Position numbers and translations under genes: made by a program
Shown: positions 45,944 to 55,109 of the stretch, one piece after another
Layout: the number at the start of each line of letters is the position of its first letter
Position numbering within the stretch: the first letter of the stretch is position 1
From: Enteroscipio rubneri
GTDB lineage: Bacteria; Actinomycetota; Coriobacteriia; Coriobacteriales; Eggerthellaceae
Reading direction: 5' to 3'
Assembly (NCBI RefSeq): GCF_002899715.1
Contig: NZ_PPEK01000012.1
Location: forward strand, 1 to 64,000
Length of the DNA stretch: 64,000 bases
The notes under the pieces: model-generated
The model's input: the letters and a program-made list of their open reading frames with translations, nothing else
What the model was told of the DNA's origin: nothing
Database searches by the model: none

Positions 45944-46423
45944 CTACTTCTCCTGCCCCAAATACGCGAAGACGCTGCGTGCGGCCAGGAAGACGCCGAT
46001 GAGGGTCGTGCCGACGCCGATGCCGAACAACACGCCGCTGATGAAGTCGGTGGGATCCGACCCGCCGAACAGGGACGAGAGGGCGAGCAGGCCGATGCCC
46101 ATCACGATGAGCGCGATGGCGATGATGGTGATGCGCTGGCTCTCGAGGCGTTGGATGCGCGCGAGCATCTCGATCATCTGGTCGTTGTCGTACATGCGCA
46201 TGTTCTCGCGCTCGTTCTCCTCGCCGTCGAGCAGCTCGCTCACGGTGATGCCGAGGGCTTCGCACAGCTCGTTCACCACGGCGTAGTCGGGTATGCACTT
46301 GCCGCGCTCCCATTTCGAGACGGACTTGCTCGAGATGCCGAGGCGCTCCGCCAGCTGCGCCTGAGTGAGGTTGAGCTCCTTGCGCTTGCGGGCGATGAAC
46401 GTGCCGGTTGCTATCTGGTTCAC
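45944..46423 (-). CDS. XRE-family membrane-anchored regulator
   Basis: A 159-residue protein. Residues ~8-65 are a Cro/C1 helix-turn-helix (RKRKELNLTQAQLAERLG, SSKSVSKWERGKCIPDY), typical of regulators of this small family. They are followed by a linker and two transmembrane helices (IAIALIVMGIGLLALSSLF and FISGVLFGIGVGTTLIGVFLA). The start is a GTG with GGAGG upstream; the frame to 46492 is unsupported. Membrane-tethered XRE regulators usually sense envelope or bacteriocin signals; that role is inferred. Confidence 0.75.
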   Translation of the reverse strand: MNQIATGTFIARKRKELNLTQAQLAERLGISSKSVSKWERGKCIPDYAVVNELCEALGITVSELLDGEENERENMRMYDNDQMIEMLARIQRLESQRITIIAIALIVMGIGLLALSSLFGGSDPTDFISGVLFGIGVGTTLIGVFLAARSVFAYLGQEK

Positions 46424-46546
46424 GATGGGCCTCCTCGGGCGGCGTGGTTGGCTGACGGGCCCATTGTCGCGTGACGGGCGGGGCGAGTCCACCTCCCGGA
46501 GGGCGAATATGGGGGCAATCGAGGAGCCCCGCGCTCGCGGCCTTCG

Positions 46547-47092
46547 CTACTGCGCGTCCGCGCCCGCCGGGATCAGCCCGTTGTCTTCGAACCAGTCGCG
46601 GGCGACCTCGCGCATGCGCTCCTCGCGGTAGGCGAACCAGTCGTTCAGGAAGCCCAGGTTGGCGGCGCGGTCTTTGAACCGGCGATAAGGGTGGCGCTCG
46701 AAGGCCGCGTCGAGGAGGAGGCTGCCCATCGGGTCGGGCTGCTCGCGGGCGAAGTCGCGCATCCAGCGGAGGTCCTCGATGTCGTAGGAGTCGGGAAGCG
46801 GGATCCAACCGTCGGCTTCCAGGTCGGGCTCGGGCTGGTCGACGTCTCCGTAAGCGAACCGATCGAAGGAGGTGTGCAGCTCGCCGGTGAGGGCGTTGTA
46901 GTAGGTCTGGTTGTCGTCGCTGGTCATCTCCATGGCTTCGACCACGTCTGCGAGGCTCAGCGACACCTTGCGACGGGGTTTGTCGTCGCTCGCAGGTTCT
47001 TCGGCCGCCTCGATCATCTCGTAAACGGCAGGGGATGCGGCGTTGCGCCCGCTTTTGCGTTTCTTCTCTTGGACCTCAATGCCTTCCGGCAC
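46547..47092 (-). CDS. UPF0158 family protein
   Basis: A 181-residue protein with the family pattern SLADVVEAMEMTSDDNQTYY, NALTGEL and PLPDSYDIEDLRWMRDFA, then the FERHPYRRFKDRAANLGFLNDWFAYR segment. Function unknown. The N-terminal ~30 residues are charged and variable. The given start is a GTG; the true start may be a little downstream. The possible C-terminal frame of the RQC gene overlaps the start by 17 nt. Confidence 0.7.
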   Translation of the reverse strand: MPEGIEVQEKKRKSGRNAASPAVYEMIEAAEEPASDDKPRRKVSLSLADVVEAMEMTSDDNQTYYNALTGELHTSFDRFAYGDVDQPEPDLEADGWIPLPDSYDIEDLRWMRDFAREQPDPMGSLLLDAAFERHPYRRFKDRAANLGFLNDWFAYREERMREVARDWFEDNGLIPAGADAQ

Positions 47093-47119
47093 CGCCGAGG
47101 AGGGCGTTGATCCTCTTCT

Positions 47120-47650
47120 TCACCTTGCCGTTCGTGTGGGGGAGCCACGTTTCGAGCGCTTGCCGGACGCCGGGACCGCCGGCGCCGTCAGCTTGCCGAG
47201 CGCGATGCGCACGCATTCCGGGTTGACGCTCTGCATCCGCTCGATGAAGCCGTCCTTTCCCTGCGAGGCGTCGCTCAGGAAGGCGGACAGGAGCTCGTCG
47301 GCGTAGGCGCGCTTCTCGATGTCCCACCCATTGTCGGTGTAGACGAGGACGGGTAGCCTCCCTTCGTACCGGATGGTGAGGTAGCCGTCTAAGATGCAGC
47401 GGTCGATCATATTCGTGATCAGCGCCAACGTCTTGTCGGAGAACGCGCCGTAGCACGGGTTGCCGTCCAGGTCGTGGGCGAGCACCTTCTGGTCGCGCGA
47501 TCCTTTGAGGATCTTCGACAAGAGGGTTCGCCCTCCGGTCGCGATGATCGGGTCCGCGGCCCGCAGTATCGCGACGACCTCGTCATCGCTCAGCGCTTCG
47601 ACGTCGCCGCAATCCAAACGAAAGCCGCGCTCGACTATTCTCCTCGCCAT
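47120..47650 (-). CDS. RQC-minor-1 type DNA-binding protein, apparent C-terminal frameshift
   Basis: A 176-residue protein whose first ~145 residues fit the RQC-minor-1 family, stand-alone relatives of the RecQ C-terminal winged helix (SDDEVVAILRAADPIIATGG, LLSKILKGSRDQKVL, YLTIRYEGRLPVLVYTDNGWDIE). After LGKLTA the frame goes to a Pro/Arg/Ser-rich end that does not fit the family. In the -1 frame (to 47076) the sequence VRQALETWLPHTNGKVKKRI reads naturally as the helical end. A single-base indel near 47188-47198, real or a sequencing error, would explain it. An extended -10 box (TGGTAGAAT) lies upstream at 47721-47729. Confidence 0.7.
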   Translation of the reverse strand: MARRIVERGFRLDCGDVEALSDDEVVAILRAADPIIATGGRTLLSKILKGSRDQKVLAHDLDGNPCYGAFSDKTLALITNMIDRCILDGYLTIRYEGRLPVLVYTDNGWDIEKRAYADELLSAFLSDASQGKDGFIERMQSVNPECVRIALGKLTAPAVPASGKRSKRGSPTRTAR

Positions 47651-47720
47651 GCCGCATCACCCGATTCCAACTCGAAGGGTCCCAAAGCCGAACGCCGCCG
47701 CCCCCGTTCTGCCTGCGGTC

Positions 47721-47729
47721 ATTCTACCA
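47721..47729 (-). promoter_or_regulatory. extended -10 promoter of the RQC-minor gene
   Basis: TGGTAGAAT on the minus strand, TGn plus TAGAAT, about 70 nt before the ATG. Confidence 0.5.
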
Positions 47730-47820
47730 TTGCTGCAAATCGGGTCGAGTGTGTCGAGGCTGCAATCCTTCTTCGGCGTGCTCCTCCCGGCGTTTCCTGC
47801 AGCGAGCGGCAGGGTCCTCT

Positions 47821-47982
47821 TCACAGCAGACCGTGTTTCTCGTAGAGCGCCAGCATCCGCTGGTACATGAGCCGGTTGCCGAGATACTGCTTGAACGTCG
47901 CCGACTTCTCCTTCTCCTGAGCCTTCAGCTTGTCCATCACGACCTTTTCGGACTCCATCTGGCGCTGGACCTCTTCCAGCAT
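47821..47982 (-). CDS. small coiled-coil protein
   Basis: A 53-residue protein that longer-ORF searches miss: MLEEVQRQMESEKVVMDKLK, followed by a strongly charged helix and an ordered end with QYLGNRLMYQRMLALYEKHG. The codon pattern and amphipathic heptads are those of a real gene. In-frame homologous-looking sequence (DRLQAFEA) continues upstream as far as an ATA at 48007-48009, which follows AAGGTGAAGG. Either that is a rare start or an ATG has been lost. Function unknown. Confidence 0.55.
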   Translation of the reverse strand: MLEEVQRQMESEKVVMDKLKAQEKEKSATFKQYLGNRLMYQRMLALYEKHGLL

Positions 47983-48480
47983 CGCCTCGAACGCTTGCAG
48001 CCGATCTATCCTTCACCTTCGCACGTTGATTTGCCCGCTATTCCCCCTTCTCGGCATTGTAAAGCGCGGGCGGGGTTGCGACGCGGATGCGCTGGTCGAA
48101 TTGGCGTCGGTTGTGCGGGATTGAGGCAACGGGCGCGTGCTATGCTGGGGCAGGTTGTTCCTGGAGATAGGGGCTCGCATGAATGGTCGCAGGTTGCTTG
48201 CGCCTTGATCGGCGGGTTCGAGTTCCGCTTCGTCGAAGGGCTGCTCTCGGCGACGGGGGACGGCGAGGTCGTGGTGTGCGAGACGGGCGACGGCGCAAGA
48301 AGGTACGCGACGCGCTAGGCCCGGGAGGCCGGCGGAGGAGCGTCAATCGGCGTCGTGAACATCGCGCTGGTTTACGCCTTGCTCGTGCTCATGATGTCTA
48401 TAGCTGTAAGGGCAAGAATTCCATTCGTGATAGAATGCAAGTATTGCTATTGCGCTTTACTGTAGCGACTTAGGAGTGTC
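47983..48480. other. intergenic region before the type III-like operon
   Basis: A + strand frame from about 48139 to 48318 ends CETGDGARRYATR. It has no ribosome binding site and may be a remnant. An extended -10 box is at 48428-48436. Confidence 0.4.
48428..48436 (+). promoter_or_regulatory. extended -10 promoter of the type III-like operon
   Basis: TGATAGAAT, identical to the tracrRNA extended -10 box. Predicted start near 48443, 38 nt before the first gene. Confidence 0.55.
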
Positions 48481-48681
48481 GTGAAATACTCAGGACTTTT
48501 GGACGGCGGGGTCACTGAAGACCAGTTACATGAGTATTTTGCGGGCGGCAAACCCGATGCAATTACGCTTCGCGTGCCGGAGAATCCCAAAGATGCAGCA
48601 GCTGAGACTACACAACTTCGCGGTGTGATTTTCTCGGCTTTTATACGCGCGTGTGACAACGAGCTTTCCAAAACGCGTTAG
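48481..48681 (+). CDS. small protein heading the type III-like operon
   Basis: Unrecognised 66-residue protein beginning with GTG after TTAGGAG. Composition is mixed, with RGVIFSAFIRACDNELSKTR at its end. It is the first gene after the operon promoter, and its stop codon is part of the binding site of the methyltransferase gene, 13 nt before it. It might be a regulator or specificity accessory. Confidence 0.6.
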   Translation: MKYSGLLDGGVTEDQLHEYFAGGKPDAITLRVPENPKDAAAETTQLRGVIFSAFIRACDNELSKTR

Positions 48682-48694
48682 GAGCTTCGAACTT

Positions 48695-50716
48695 ATGACC
48701 AAGCAACGACTTGAGCTTACCTGGTACAACAAAGATATGACGCTTATTCCCACAGAAACAGGGAAATATGGATATACGTGGGTTGCGCCATCTGACCCTC
48801 GTTACTGCGAGACGCACACGCTCGTATTCGACAAATATATTCAGGGTGCCCAGACTCCGAAAAGTGATGAAATCGAGTACTCTAGTAGAGCTGATTTGCA
48901 ACCCCAAAGTGACAATCTCATGATTCTCGGCGAATCTGGCGACGTATTGGAAACGTTGACACGCGTGCCAGAGCTAGCGGCAAAGTACTACGGCGCAGTT
49001 AAGCTTGTTTATATAGATCCACCATTCAATACGTCGCAAACATTTGAGTCGTACGAAGACAACCTTGAGCACTCTATTTGGTTGACTATGATGCGTGATC
49101 GGTTGCTACACCTCAAACAACTTCTTGCTCCTAATGGTTCTATTTGGGTTCACCTGGATGATGTGGAAGTGCATCGTATGCGCTTGCTCATGGACGAGGC
49201 GTTCGGAGCGCACAATTTCGTAGCGGAAATCTGCTGGGAGAAGACCTTTAAACCGAGAAACGATGCCAAAGCTGTGTCAGGCAGGCATGATGTGCTTTTG
49301 CTGTATCGGAAATCAGAGCAGAATGTGCTGAACAAACTTCCGAGAACGGTTGCTATGGATTCGGCATATAAGAATCCCGACAACGATCCTATGGGACCCT
49401 GGACAAGCGCTCCTGCAACGGCACCTGGAGCAAAAACGCACCAGGGGATGGTATTTGGAGTGCAGCATCCCATTACGGGAGAACTAATCTATCCCCCTAT
49501 TGGACAATGTTGGCGCTTCGGGCAGGATCGCTTTCTTGATATATTGCGCGGCTGGAATGAATCATACGTTCTAAGAGAGATTGAGGATGCGGAAAAGCGA
49601 GCTGAGATATGCAATGTATCTACAAGTGAAGTGAGGAAGCAAGTTCCAGCAATCGTTATTCCGGGCTTTTCTTCTGCGACAGGCGAACATGTGTATAGGC
49701 GGGGACAGTGGCCGCTTGCGTACCTAACCGGAGGCGGTAAAGGGGGGTTCCGTAAAAAAACTTATCTATGCGATATGGAGCAGAGGGCCATCGAAGATCT
49801 TTGGTTTCAAGCCGAAGTTGGGTCAAACGACGAGGCGAAAAACGAAATAAAGATGCTCTTCCCTGGTGAGACGCCATTTTCTACGCCTAAACCAGAGCGA
49901 TTGTTGGAACGTATCATTCATATTGCAACAGACCCAGGTGATATTGTACTAGATTGCTTTGCTGGTTCTGGCACTACGGCGGCAGTGGCACAAAAGATGG
50001 GTAGACGTTGGGTGACCTGCGAACTACTGGCAGCTACCTTTAAGCAGTTCACGCTGCCACGCTTGGAGAAAGTCGTGAACGACCAAGACCCCAGTGGCAT
50101 ATCTCGTACAAAAGGAGGGCGCGTTGTTACCGACGGTGTCGAATTGCCTGAGGGCGTAACGGCTGACGATGCAATGCAATTTTCAACTCTATTGAACAAG
50201 CTTATTGCAGACAATGACGAGCTGAAGAAAGACAAGGTTATTGCAACCCTGAAAGCTCTTGTTAAAACGCGGCGTGCAAAGGAAACCGTCAACTGGCGCG
50301 GAGGTGGAGGTTTCCAAGTAGCTCATCTTTCACCATCGTGTTTTGACTATGATGCAGAGCTTGGCCGAGTTCTACTGACCCCGGCTGCAGCTGGCGATAT
50401 GCTTAAGCGCTCAGTCGCGGCAAACCTCGGATTCAGACTCCTTGATCCTGATGATGAGGCTGATGAGGATACCTTTGCAGCCCTCTGCTTCCATGGGCGT
50501 CGGGGAAATGCCTTCTTGTATGTCTACGAAGGTGTCGCAAGCGTGGGGCTTGTTAATTGGCTGGTATCGCGAATTAGGCCGAGCCAGACTATTGTACTGG
50601 CTGTCACGAGTGTGGCAGACGGTGTCCGCGAACACCTGCGTAGATCTTGCAAAGGATCGCGCATCGTGGTGATACCGGACGACATATTCCCCTGTTTGAC
50701 GGGAGGCGATGAGTGA
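48695..50716 (+). CDS. type III-like DNA adenine methyltransferase (Mod)
   Basis: A 673-residue N6-adenine or N4-cytosine methyltransferase with the beta-class motif order: DPPFN (Asp108-Asn112, catalytic motif IV) before DCFAGSGTTAAVAQK (Asp420 on, the SAM-binding motif I). The N-terminal ~80 residues and a middle region with SEVRKQVPAIVIPGFSSATG are probably for target recognition. ATG at 48695 follows TAGGAG. Its stop overlaps the start of the helicase gene (TGATG), so the two are coupled. In type III systems Mod recognises a short asymmetric sequence and modifies one strand. Confidence 0.88.
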   Translation: MTKQRLELTWYNKDMTLIPTETGKYGYTWVAPSDPRYCETHTLVFDKYIQGAQTPKSDEIEYSSRADLQPQSDNLMILGESGDVLETLTRVPELAAKYYGAVKLVYIDPPFNTSQTFESYEDNLEHSIWLTMMRDRLLHLKQLLAPNGSIWVHLDDVEVHRMRLLMDEAFGAHNFVAEICWEKTFKPRNDAKAVSGRHDVLLLYRKSEQNVLNKLPRTVAMDSAYKNPDNDPMGPWTSAPATAPGAKTHQGMVFGVQHPITGELIYPPIGQCWRFGQDRFLDILRGWNESYVLREIEDAEKRAEICNVSTSEVRKQVPAIVIPGFSSATGEHVYRRGQWPLAYLTGGGKGGFRKKTYLCDMEQRAIEDLWFQAEVGSNDEAKNEIKMLFPGETPFSTPKPERLLERIIHIATDPGDIVLDCFAGSGTTAAVAQKMGRRWVTCELLAATFKQFTLPRLEKVVNDQDPSGISRTKGGRVVTDGVELPEGVTADDAMQFSTLLNKLIADNDELKKDKVIATLKALVKTRRAKETVNWRGGGGFQVAHLSPSCFDYDAELGRVLLTPAAAGDMLKRSVAANLGFRLLDPDDEADEDTFAALCFHGRRGNAFLYVYEGVASVGLVNWLVSRIRPSQTIVLAVTSVADGVREHLRRSCKGSRIVVIPDDIFPCLTGGDE

Positions 50717-53307
50717 TGGCTAAGAGGCTTAACATCTCTTTCGATTCCGATTTGCTTGAATCGATAAGCTCTGAATTTGATCTGCGTGCGCCCAATAAGG
50801 CTGCCTTGCGCAAACTCGTCTTCACGCTTGACGGCGATTATAGCCCTGACGTTATGCAGGTTCTCAACCTTGCCACAGGTGTTGGAAAGACGTATCTCAT
50901 GGCTGCCTTCGTGGAATATCTGCGTTGTCAAGGCATCGGCAACGTTGTTATCGTGACGCCTGGCAAGACCGTGCAAGCCAAGACCGTAGCAAACTTTACA
51001 CCTGGCAACCTGCGTTACATAGCAGGCTCTACGGTGCCGCCTGATGTGGTGACGCCGCAGGACTATTCGGCTTGGGTGAATCGCAGTACCGGGCAGTCGA
51101 ACATAGCCTATGGGCGGGACGTGCCCGTTCTCGCATTCATTTTCAACATTCAGCAGCTTATCGCCCCGAAGAGCCTCGAGGGTGAAACTTACGGCACCGG
51201 GCAGGATGCCGTAAGGCGTAAGCCGCGGCGCTTCGACGAAAACGCGGGCGTGCTCTTTGATTACCTTAAAGAGCTCGATGATCTTGTGGTCATCGCGGAT
51301 GAATCACATCTGTATTCCTCGAGTGCGGCGGCTTTCAATGCCGCGCTGCACGAACTCGACCCGGCGGCGACGATTGGGCTTACTGCTTCCGTTCAACCCG
51401 GTGACAATGTTATCTATACCTATCCTTTGCATCAAGCGATTAAGGACCAGTACGTTAAAACGCCCGTTCTTGCTTTTCGCAAGGGCGGATATGGTGCAGA
51501 CCAAGCTTCAGAGGAGCAGCAACTAAGAGATGCGCTCCAACTACGCAAAATAAAGCAAACGTTTTACGACCTGTATGCAGAGCAAAATGGAAAAGCGCAT
51601 CTTAATGCAGTAGCGTTCGTTGTGTGTTCGGACACCGACCACGCGACCCAGGTTTCAGATCTTCTCAGAACGCCGGAGTATTTGGGCAGTAGCATGGCTG
51701 TCCTGCAGGTTGACTCGAAACATGATGACGATACCACTCAATACCTACTCGAAAAGCTCGATGCCCCCGAGTCGCCTGTGCTCGCTGTGGTAAGCGTTAA
51801 CAAGCTCAAGGAAGGCTGGGACGTTAAAAACATTGCCGTCGTTGTGACTCTAAGAGCCATGGCGTCTGAGGTGCTTACGCAGCAAACGATGGGGCGTGGG
51901 TTGCGTCTGCCATTCGGTAAGTATACCGATGTGTGGCAGATTGACCAGCTCGACATCATTGCCCATCAGTCATTCCGGGAACTTCTAGACGCCGAGGAAG
52001 TGCTCAAGCAGTTTGGCCTAGAAGAAGCAGTGGCAAGCGCTGAGAAGGGAAAGGTGGCTGCAGCTATTCGACAGGCGGCAGAGAATACCGGGGGAATACA
52101 AACGACCACCGCGCCCCAGTCGAAAACGTCCCAAAACACAGAAACGCAAGACGGCAGGCAGGGCTACGTGCAACCGAGTTTTGGAATGGAGCGTTCGAGC
52201 GGTGCACAAGACGAAATTCAGAATGGATCTCAGAGCGAGGCTCCTACTGTCGGGGCCATGGCCATCGGGGATGAGGGTTTCGCTAGTAACGAGGAGATTT
52301 CTCTCGAATATGTCACGATTGAGCGCAACCCTAGGTTCGCAGATGTCGCATACAGGTTTCCCGTCACAGAGATGCTCCTTGAGCAACAGCCTATCGACCT
52401 CGCTGACATCAGCGATAAAGCCATCGATGAAGCAGCCAAGCGCGTAACATCAACAGGTGATGTGCTTCTTAGAAAGGAGATTGTTGCTGCGCTCGGCGGC
52501 AAGCTACGTGCCATTGACGCCGAAAGTGCGGAGGTTGACTCAATTCACATTTCGAATAAGGATGCAAAAGACGCGCTTGTTAGGCTCGTGATGAACATGC
52601 ACCTCATACCATCGACCAAGAACGTCGCAGAATACGTGAGCAGCTATTTGGTACCCAAGTTTATGAAGTGCATTACCTTTGATGACTGGACTGTAAAGTC
52701 CCTTGATTCCGCGCAGATGCAGCTTCACTCGCTTTTAAAAGAGTATATCGACGAAGTTCAGCGTTCGGCAAAAGAGGTGCCGCAGATTCACCCGAGGGAA
52801 ATGAGGCTACTTGGATATTCGCTGCCTATGGGCGAGCGTGTTTACGAACCTATCGACTCCGTAGAGCAGTTCAAGCGTGGCCGTGTCTATTCGGGGTGGT
52901 TCAAATCGCTCTTTGCGGAGGAGTCATTCGATTCATACAGTGGAGAATATGAGCTTGCAAGGCTGCTCAACACTTCACCTCATATTGTTTGGTGGCACCG
53001 TCTGCATCCGCATGATCAGGCATACATTTACTTCAATTCGAAGGATCGATATTTCCCAGATTTTGTAGCCAGGGACGGCGCGGGCACGTATTGGATCATC
53101 GAGGGCAAAGACAAGCGCGGTCGTGACGATGCAAAGGTTCAGGCAAAACGAAAGGCGGCCGAGAAACTGGTGCGGAGGCTTGCAATCGAGGAGGAATATG
53201 TGGGGCAGACTTGGGGCTACATGATTGCTTACGAGGATGACATTGCGAAGGCTGACAGCTGGGACGATCTTAAGGTGCTTGCTCAGCCTGTGAGCAACGA
53301 GGTATAA
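50716..53307 (+). CDS. type III-like restriction helicase-endonuclease (Res)
   Basis: An 863-residue ATP-dependent restriction subunit. SF2 helicase motifs: ATGVGKT (53-59), VIADESHLYS (DExH, Asp195), GLTASVQ, VVSVNKLKEGWDVKN and MGRGLRLPFG. The C-terminal endonuclease is of the PD-(D/E)xK kind: YFPDFVA (Asp782) and WIIEGKDK (Glu796, Lys798). It should cut DNA after translocation when Mod finds unmodified sites. An insertion with Gln/Thr/Ser repeats near residues 455-510 looks disordered. It is coupled to mod by a 1-nt overlap. Confidence 0.9.
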   Translation: MAKRLNISFDSDLLESISSEFDLRAPNKAALRKLVFTLDGDYSPDVMQVLNLATGVGKTYLMAAFVEYLRCQGIGNVVIVTPGKTVQAKTVANFTPGNLRYIAGSTVPPDVVTPQDYSAWVNRSTGQSNIAYGRDVPVLAFIFNIQQLIAPKSLEGETYGTGQDAVRRKPRRFDENAGVLFDYLKELDDLVVIADESHLYSSSAAAFNAALHELDPAATIGLTASVQPGDNVIYTYPLHQAIKDQYVKTPVLAFRKGGYGADQASEEQQLRDALQLRKIKQTFYDLYAEQNGKAHLNAVAFVVCSDTDHATQVSDLLRTPEYLGSSMAVLQVDSKHDDDTTQYLLEKLDAPESPVLAVVSVNKLKEGWDVKNIAVVVTLRAMASEVLTQQTMGRGLRLPFGKYTDVWQIDQLDIIAHQSFRELLDAEEVLKQFGLEEAVASAEKGKVAAAIRQAAENTGGIQTTTAPQSKTSQNTETQDGRQGYVQPSFGMERSSGAQDEIQNGSQSEAPTVGAMAIGDEGFASNEEISLEYVTIERNPRFADVAYRFPVTEMLLEQQPIDLADISDKAIDEAAKRVTSTGDVLLRKEIVAALGGKLRAIDAESAEVDSIHISNKDAKDALVRLVMNMHLIPSTKNVAEYVSSYLVPKFMKCITFDDWTVKSLDSAQMQLHSLLKEYIDEVQRSAKEVPQIHPREMRLLGYSLPMGERVYEPIDSVEQFKRGRVYSGWFKSLFAEESFDSYSGEYELARLLNTSPHIVWWHRLHPHDQAYIYFNSKDRYFPDFVARDGAGTYWIIEGKDKRGRDDAKVQAKRKAAEKLVRRLAIEEEYVGQTWGYMIAYEDDIAKADSWDDLKVLAQPVSNEV

Positions 53308-53308
53308 G

Positions 53309-53770
53309 ATGGCCGATGAGCTTAACTTTGCAATCGAAATACCCTGCGATGGCGACGGCTTCGTTCTCCTACAATGTTCACAATGTGGCGAACTCTTCAA
53401 GCTAAGACCAGATGACTGCGAATCTGATGAAGTCGCAGAGATTTGCTGCCCCTCCTGCGGCATCGCTTCGGACAGCTACGTCACCGATGATGTCTTAGAG
53501 TTCGCCATGGCTGTTGCAAAGAACGAGGCTTTTTCCGTGTTGCGTAAGGAAATGAAGGAACTTGAGCGCAAGACCAAAGGCAGGGCCGTCTCATTCAAGG
53601 CCGGAAACTTTCCAAAACCAGATGACGTGCCGGTCTTGCAGCCATCTATCGATACGCTCGCTGTTGCTACGTGTACGCACTGTAGGAGGCAGATGAAAGT
53701 CTCGCTGCTTCTGTCCATGTCTGTGTTCGTTTGTCCACTTTGCGGGGTGAGTAACTTTAATGACCGATAA
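53309..53770 (+). CDS. zinc-ribbon accessory protein of the type III-like operon
   Basis: A 153-residue cytosolic protein with two zinc ribbons: CSQCGELF paired with CCPSCGIA in the first half, and CTHCRRQM paired with CPLCGVSN at the end. It starts 1 nt after the res stop and overlaps the next gene by 11 nt, so it is an integral member of the operon. No enzyme motif. It might bind nucleic acid. Proteins of this kind are not part of textbook type III systems. Confidence 0.7.
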   Translation: MADELNFAIEIPCDGDGFVLLQCSQCGELFKLRPDDCESDEVAEICCPSCGIASDSYVTDDVLEFAMAVAKNEAFSVLRKEMKELERKTKGRAVSFKAGNFPKPDDVPVLQPSIDTLAVATCTHCRRQMKVSLLLSMSVFVCPLCGVSNFNDR

Positions 53771-54593
53771 AACGACTTTTAAGAAGACTCTCTACCTGTT
53801 CAATCAGGAATCTAACAGGCTCCTTCAATCCGACTGGGAAGAGTCACCCCGGCCTTTCGAACGATTTCTTGATCGCATGGAAGCCGAGCCAACAATTAAG
53901 AAGTATCTTGACGACTGCGTTGCGAACCATACGCCCGAAGGATTCGATGCTGCAGAGGACGTCAGAACAGTCGCAAAAGAGTTCGGCGCGACCTTCGGAA
54001 GTTTCAGCACAGTTCCTGAAGAGGAGAGCGCGGAAGTCTATCTGATACTCAAAGAAATTGTCGCTCAGAACATACAGGGACATAGCCATTTCTTCTATGG
54101 CTATGCACAGGGGAACAAATTCGCCGACATGTACAAGGGATTCTTAAATAAGGTTGCCCGACGCCTTATTGCGAACATAGGGAGTTATTTGACCATGATC
54201 GGAATCGAGATGGGCCTTGATGGTGGCGACTCGCCGACAGCCAACTTTTATGGCTCGGTGCAGAACGCTCAGATAAATCAACCTACAGGCAGTGCTAAAG
54301 TCTATGCATCGCAGGCTAGAGTCATGAACGCAAGCGATATTAACGGCTTACTTGAAGCTATTCTGACAGCTGCGGTAGCGGAAATTGACGACAATGAAAC
54401 GATTGAAGATGTGCGTGATAACGTTGAGGCTATCCGCGATCAAGTAGAGAGCGACAAGCCAAAGCGCGGCGTTCTCAAGAGCGCCCTCAGGTTCTTGGGC
54501 AGCATAAATGGTGGCACGCAGTTCACTGCCGCTGTGGTGCAGATAATCGAGTTCTTCAACGAAAGCGGATTCCAATTGCCCTTTCCTGATTAG
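53760..54593 (+). CDS. hypothetical accessory protein of the type III-like operon
   Basis: Unrecognised 277-residue protein. The N-terminal ~150 residues are helical with a SHFFYGYAQGNKFADMYKGF motif. ANFYGSVQNAQINQPTG is followed by a helical C-terminal ~100 residues that end in a hydrophobic TQFTAAVVQIIEFF. This shape (a G-S-V-x-N-x-Q-I-N-Q hinge before a helical module) recurs in proteins of antiphage loci such as AbiTii-like ones; the comparison is weak and from memory. The start overlaps the zinc-ribbon gene. It ends with a strong hairpin (54633-54670). Confidence 0.6.
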   Translation: MTDKTTFKKTLYLFNQESNRLLQSDWEESPRPFERFLDRMEAEPTIKKYLDDCVANHTPEGFDAAEDVRTVAKEFGATFGSFSTVPEEESAEVYLILKEIVAQNIQGHSHFFYGYAQGNKFADMYKGFLNKVARRLIANIGSYLTMIGIEMGLDGGDSPTANFYGSVQNAQINQPTGSAKVYASQARVMNASDINGLLEAILTAAVAEIDDNETIEDVRDNVEAIRDQVESDKPKRGVLKSALRFLGSINGGTQFTAAVVQIIEFFNESGFQLPFPD

Positions 54594-54632
54594 ACAGACG
54601 GCTTAACAGCCTACCTGGCGACTTGAATCGAT

Positions 54633-54670
54633 AATGCCCCATGTTGGCTTGGGTGTGGACATGGGGCATT
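54633..54670 (+). terminator. terminator of the type III-like operon
   Basis: AATGCCCCATG (54633-54643) and CATGGGGCATT (54660-54670): perfect 11-bp arms, 16-nt loop, weak T-run. Confidence 0.65.
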
Positions 54671-55109
54671 CGATCTGTTTGAAGCGTTCTGCTGGTTGAA
54701 TCTTTCGGATTTTGTCTCTTAACGGATAAGTCACTCCCACTCTATAAATTGAGTTTCGCGTCTCGTCTACCTGGTAGCGTAGATTATCCGCTCGGCGGAC
54801 GTGGCGACACTATACGTACACCATAAACTGGAGTGGGACAACTCTGGGTCAAAAACTCTTACCCAAATGAAACTCAGGGGCGTTGGGTAACGCTTTTGTC
54901 CCAGTAGCCGATTGGGTGGGGTAGAGCAGTCAAATCCTCCCCTTTTCGACCTTTTTGCGGCACCATGACCCAAAAGCCACCCGCTACAAATGCAAGGCAA
55001 TAAACGCAAAGCAAAATGATAATGCCTTAACCCCAGGTCAGAGCCTTGTAGGTCTTTCACTATTCACTTGGAATAAATGCAGGTGGCTTGAGCATGATTT
55101 CAACGCGTT

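Noticed and set aside
48190-48235. T-loop-like GGGTTCGAGTTCC as a tRNA
   Set aside because: No acceptor stem, anticodon arm or D arm can be drawn around it.
48139-48318. A 59-codon frame ending in ARRYATR
   Set aside because: No ribosome binding site and no recognised family; kept only as a possible remnant in the intergenic note.
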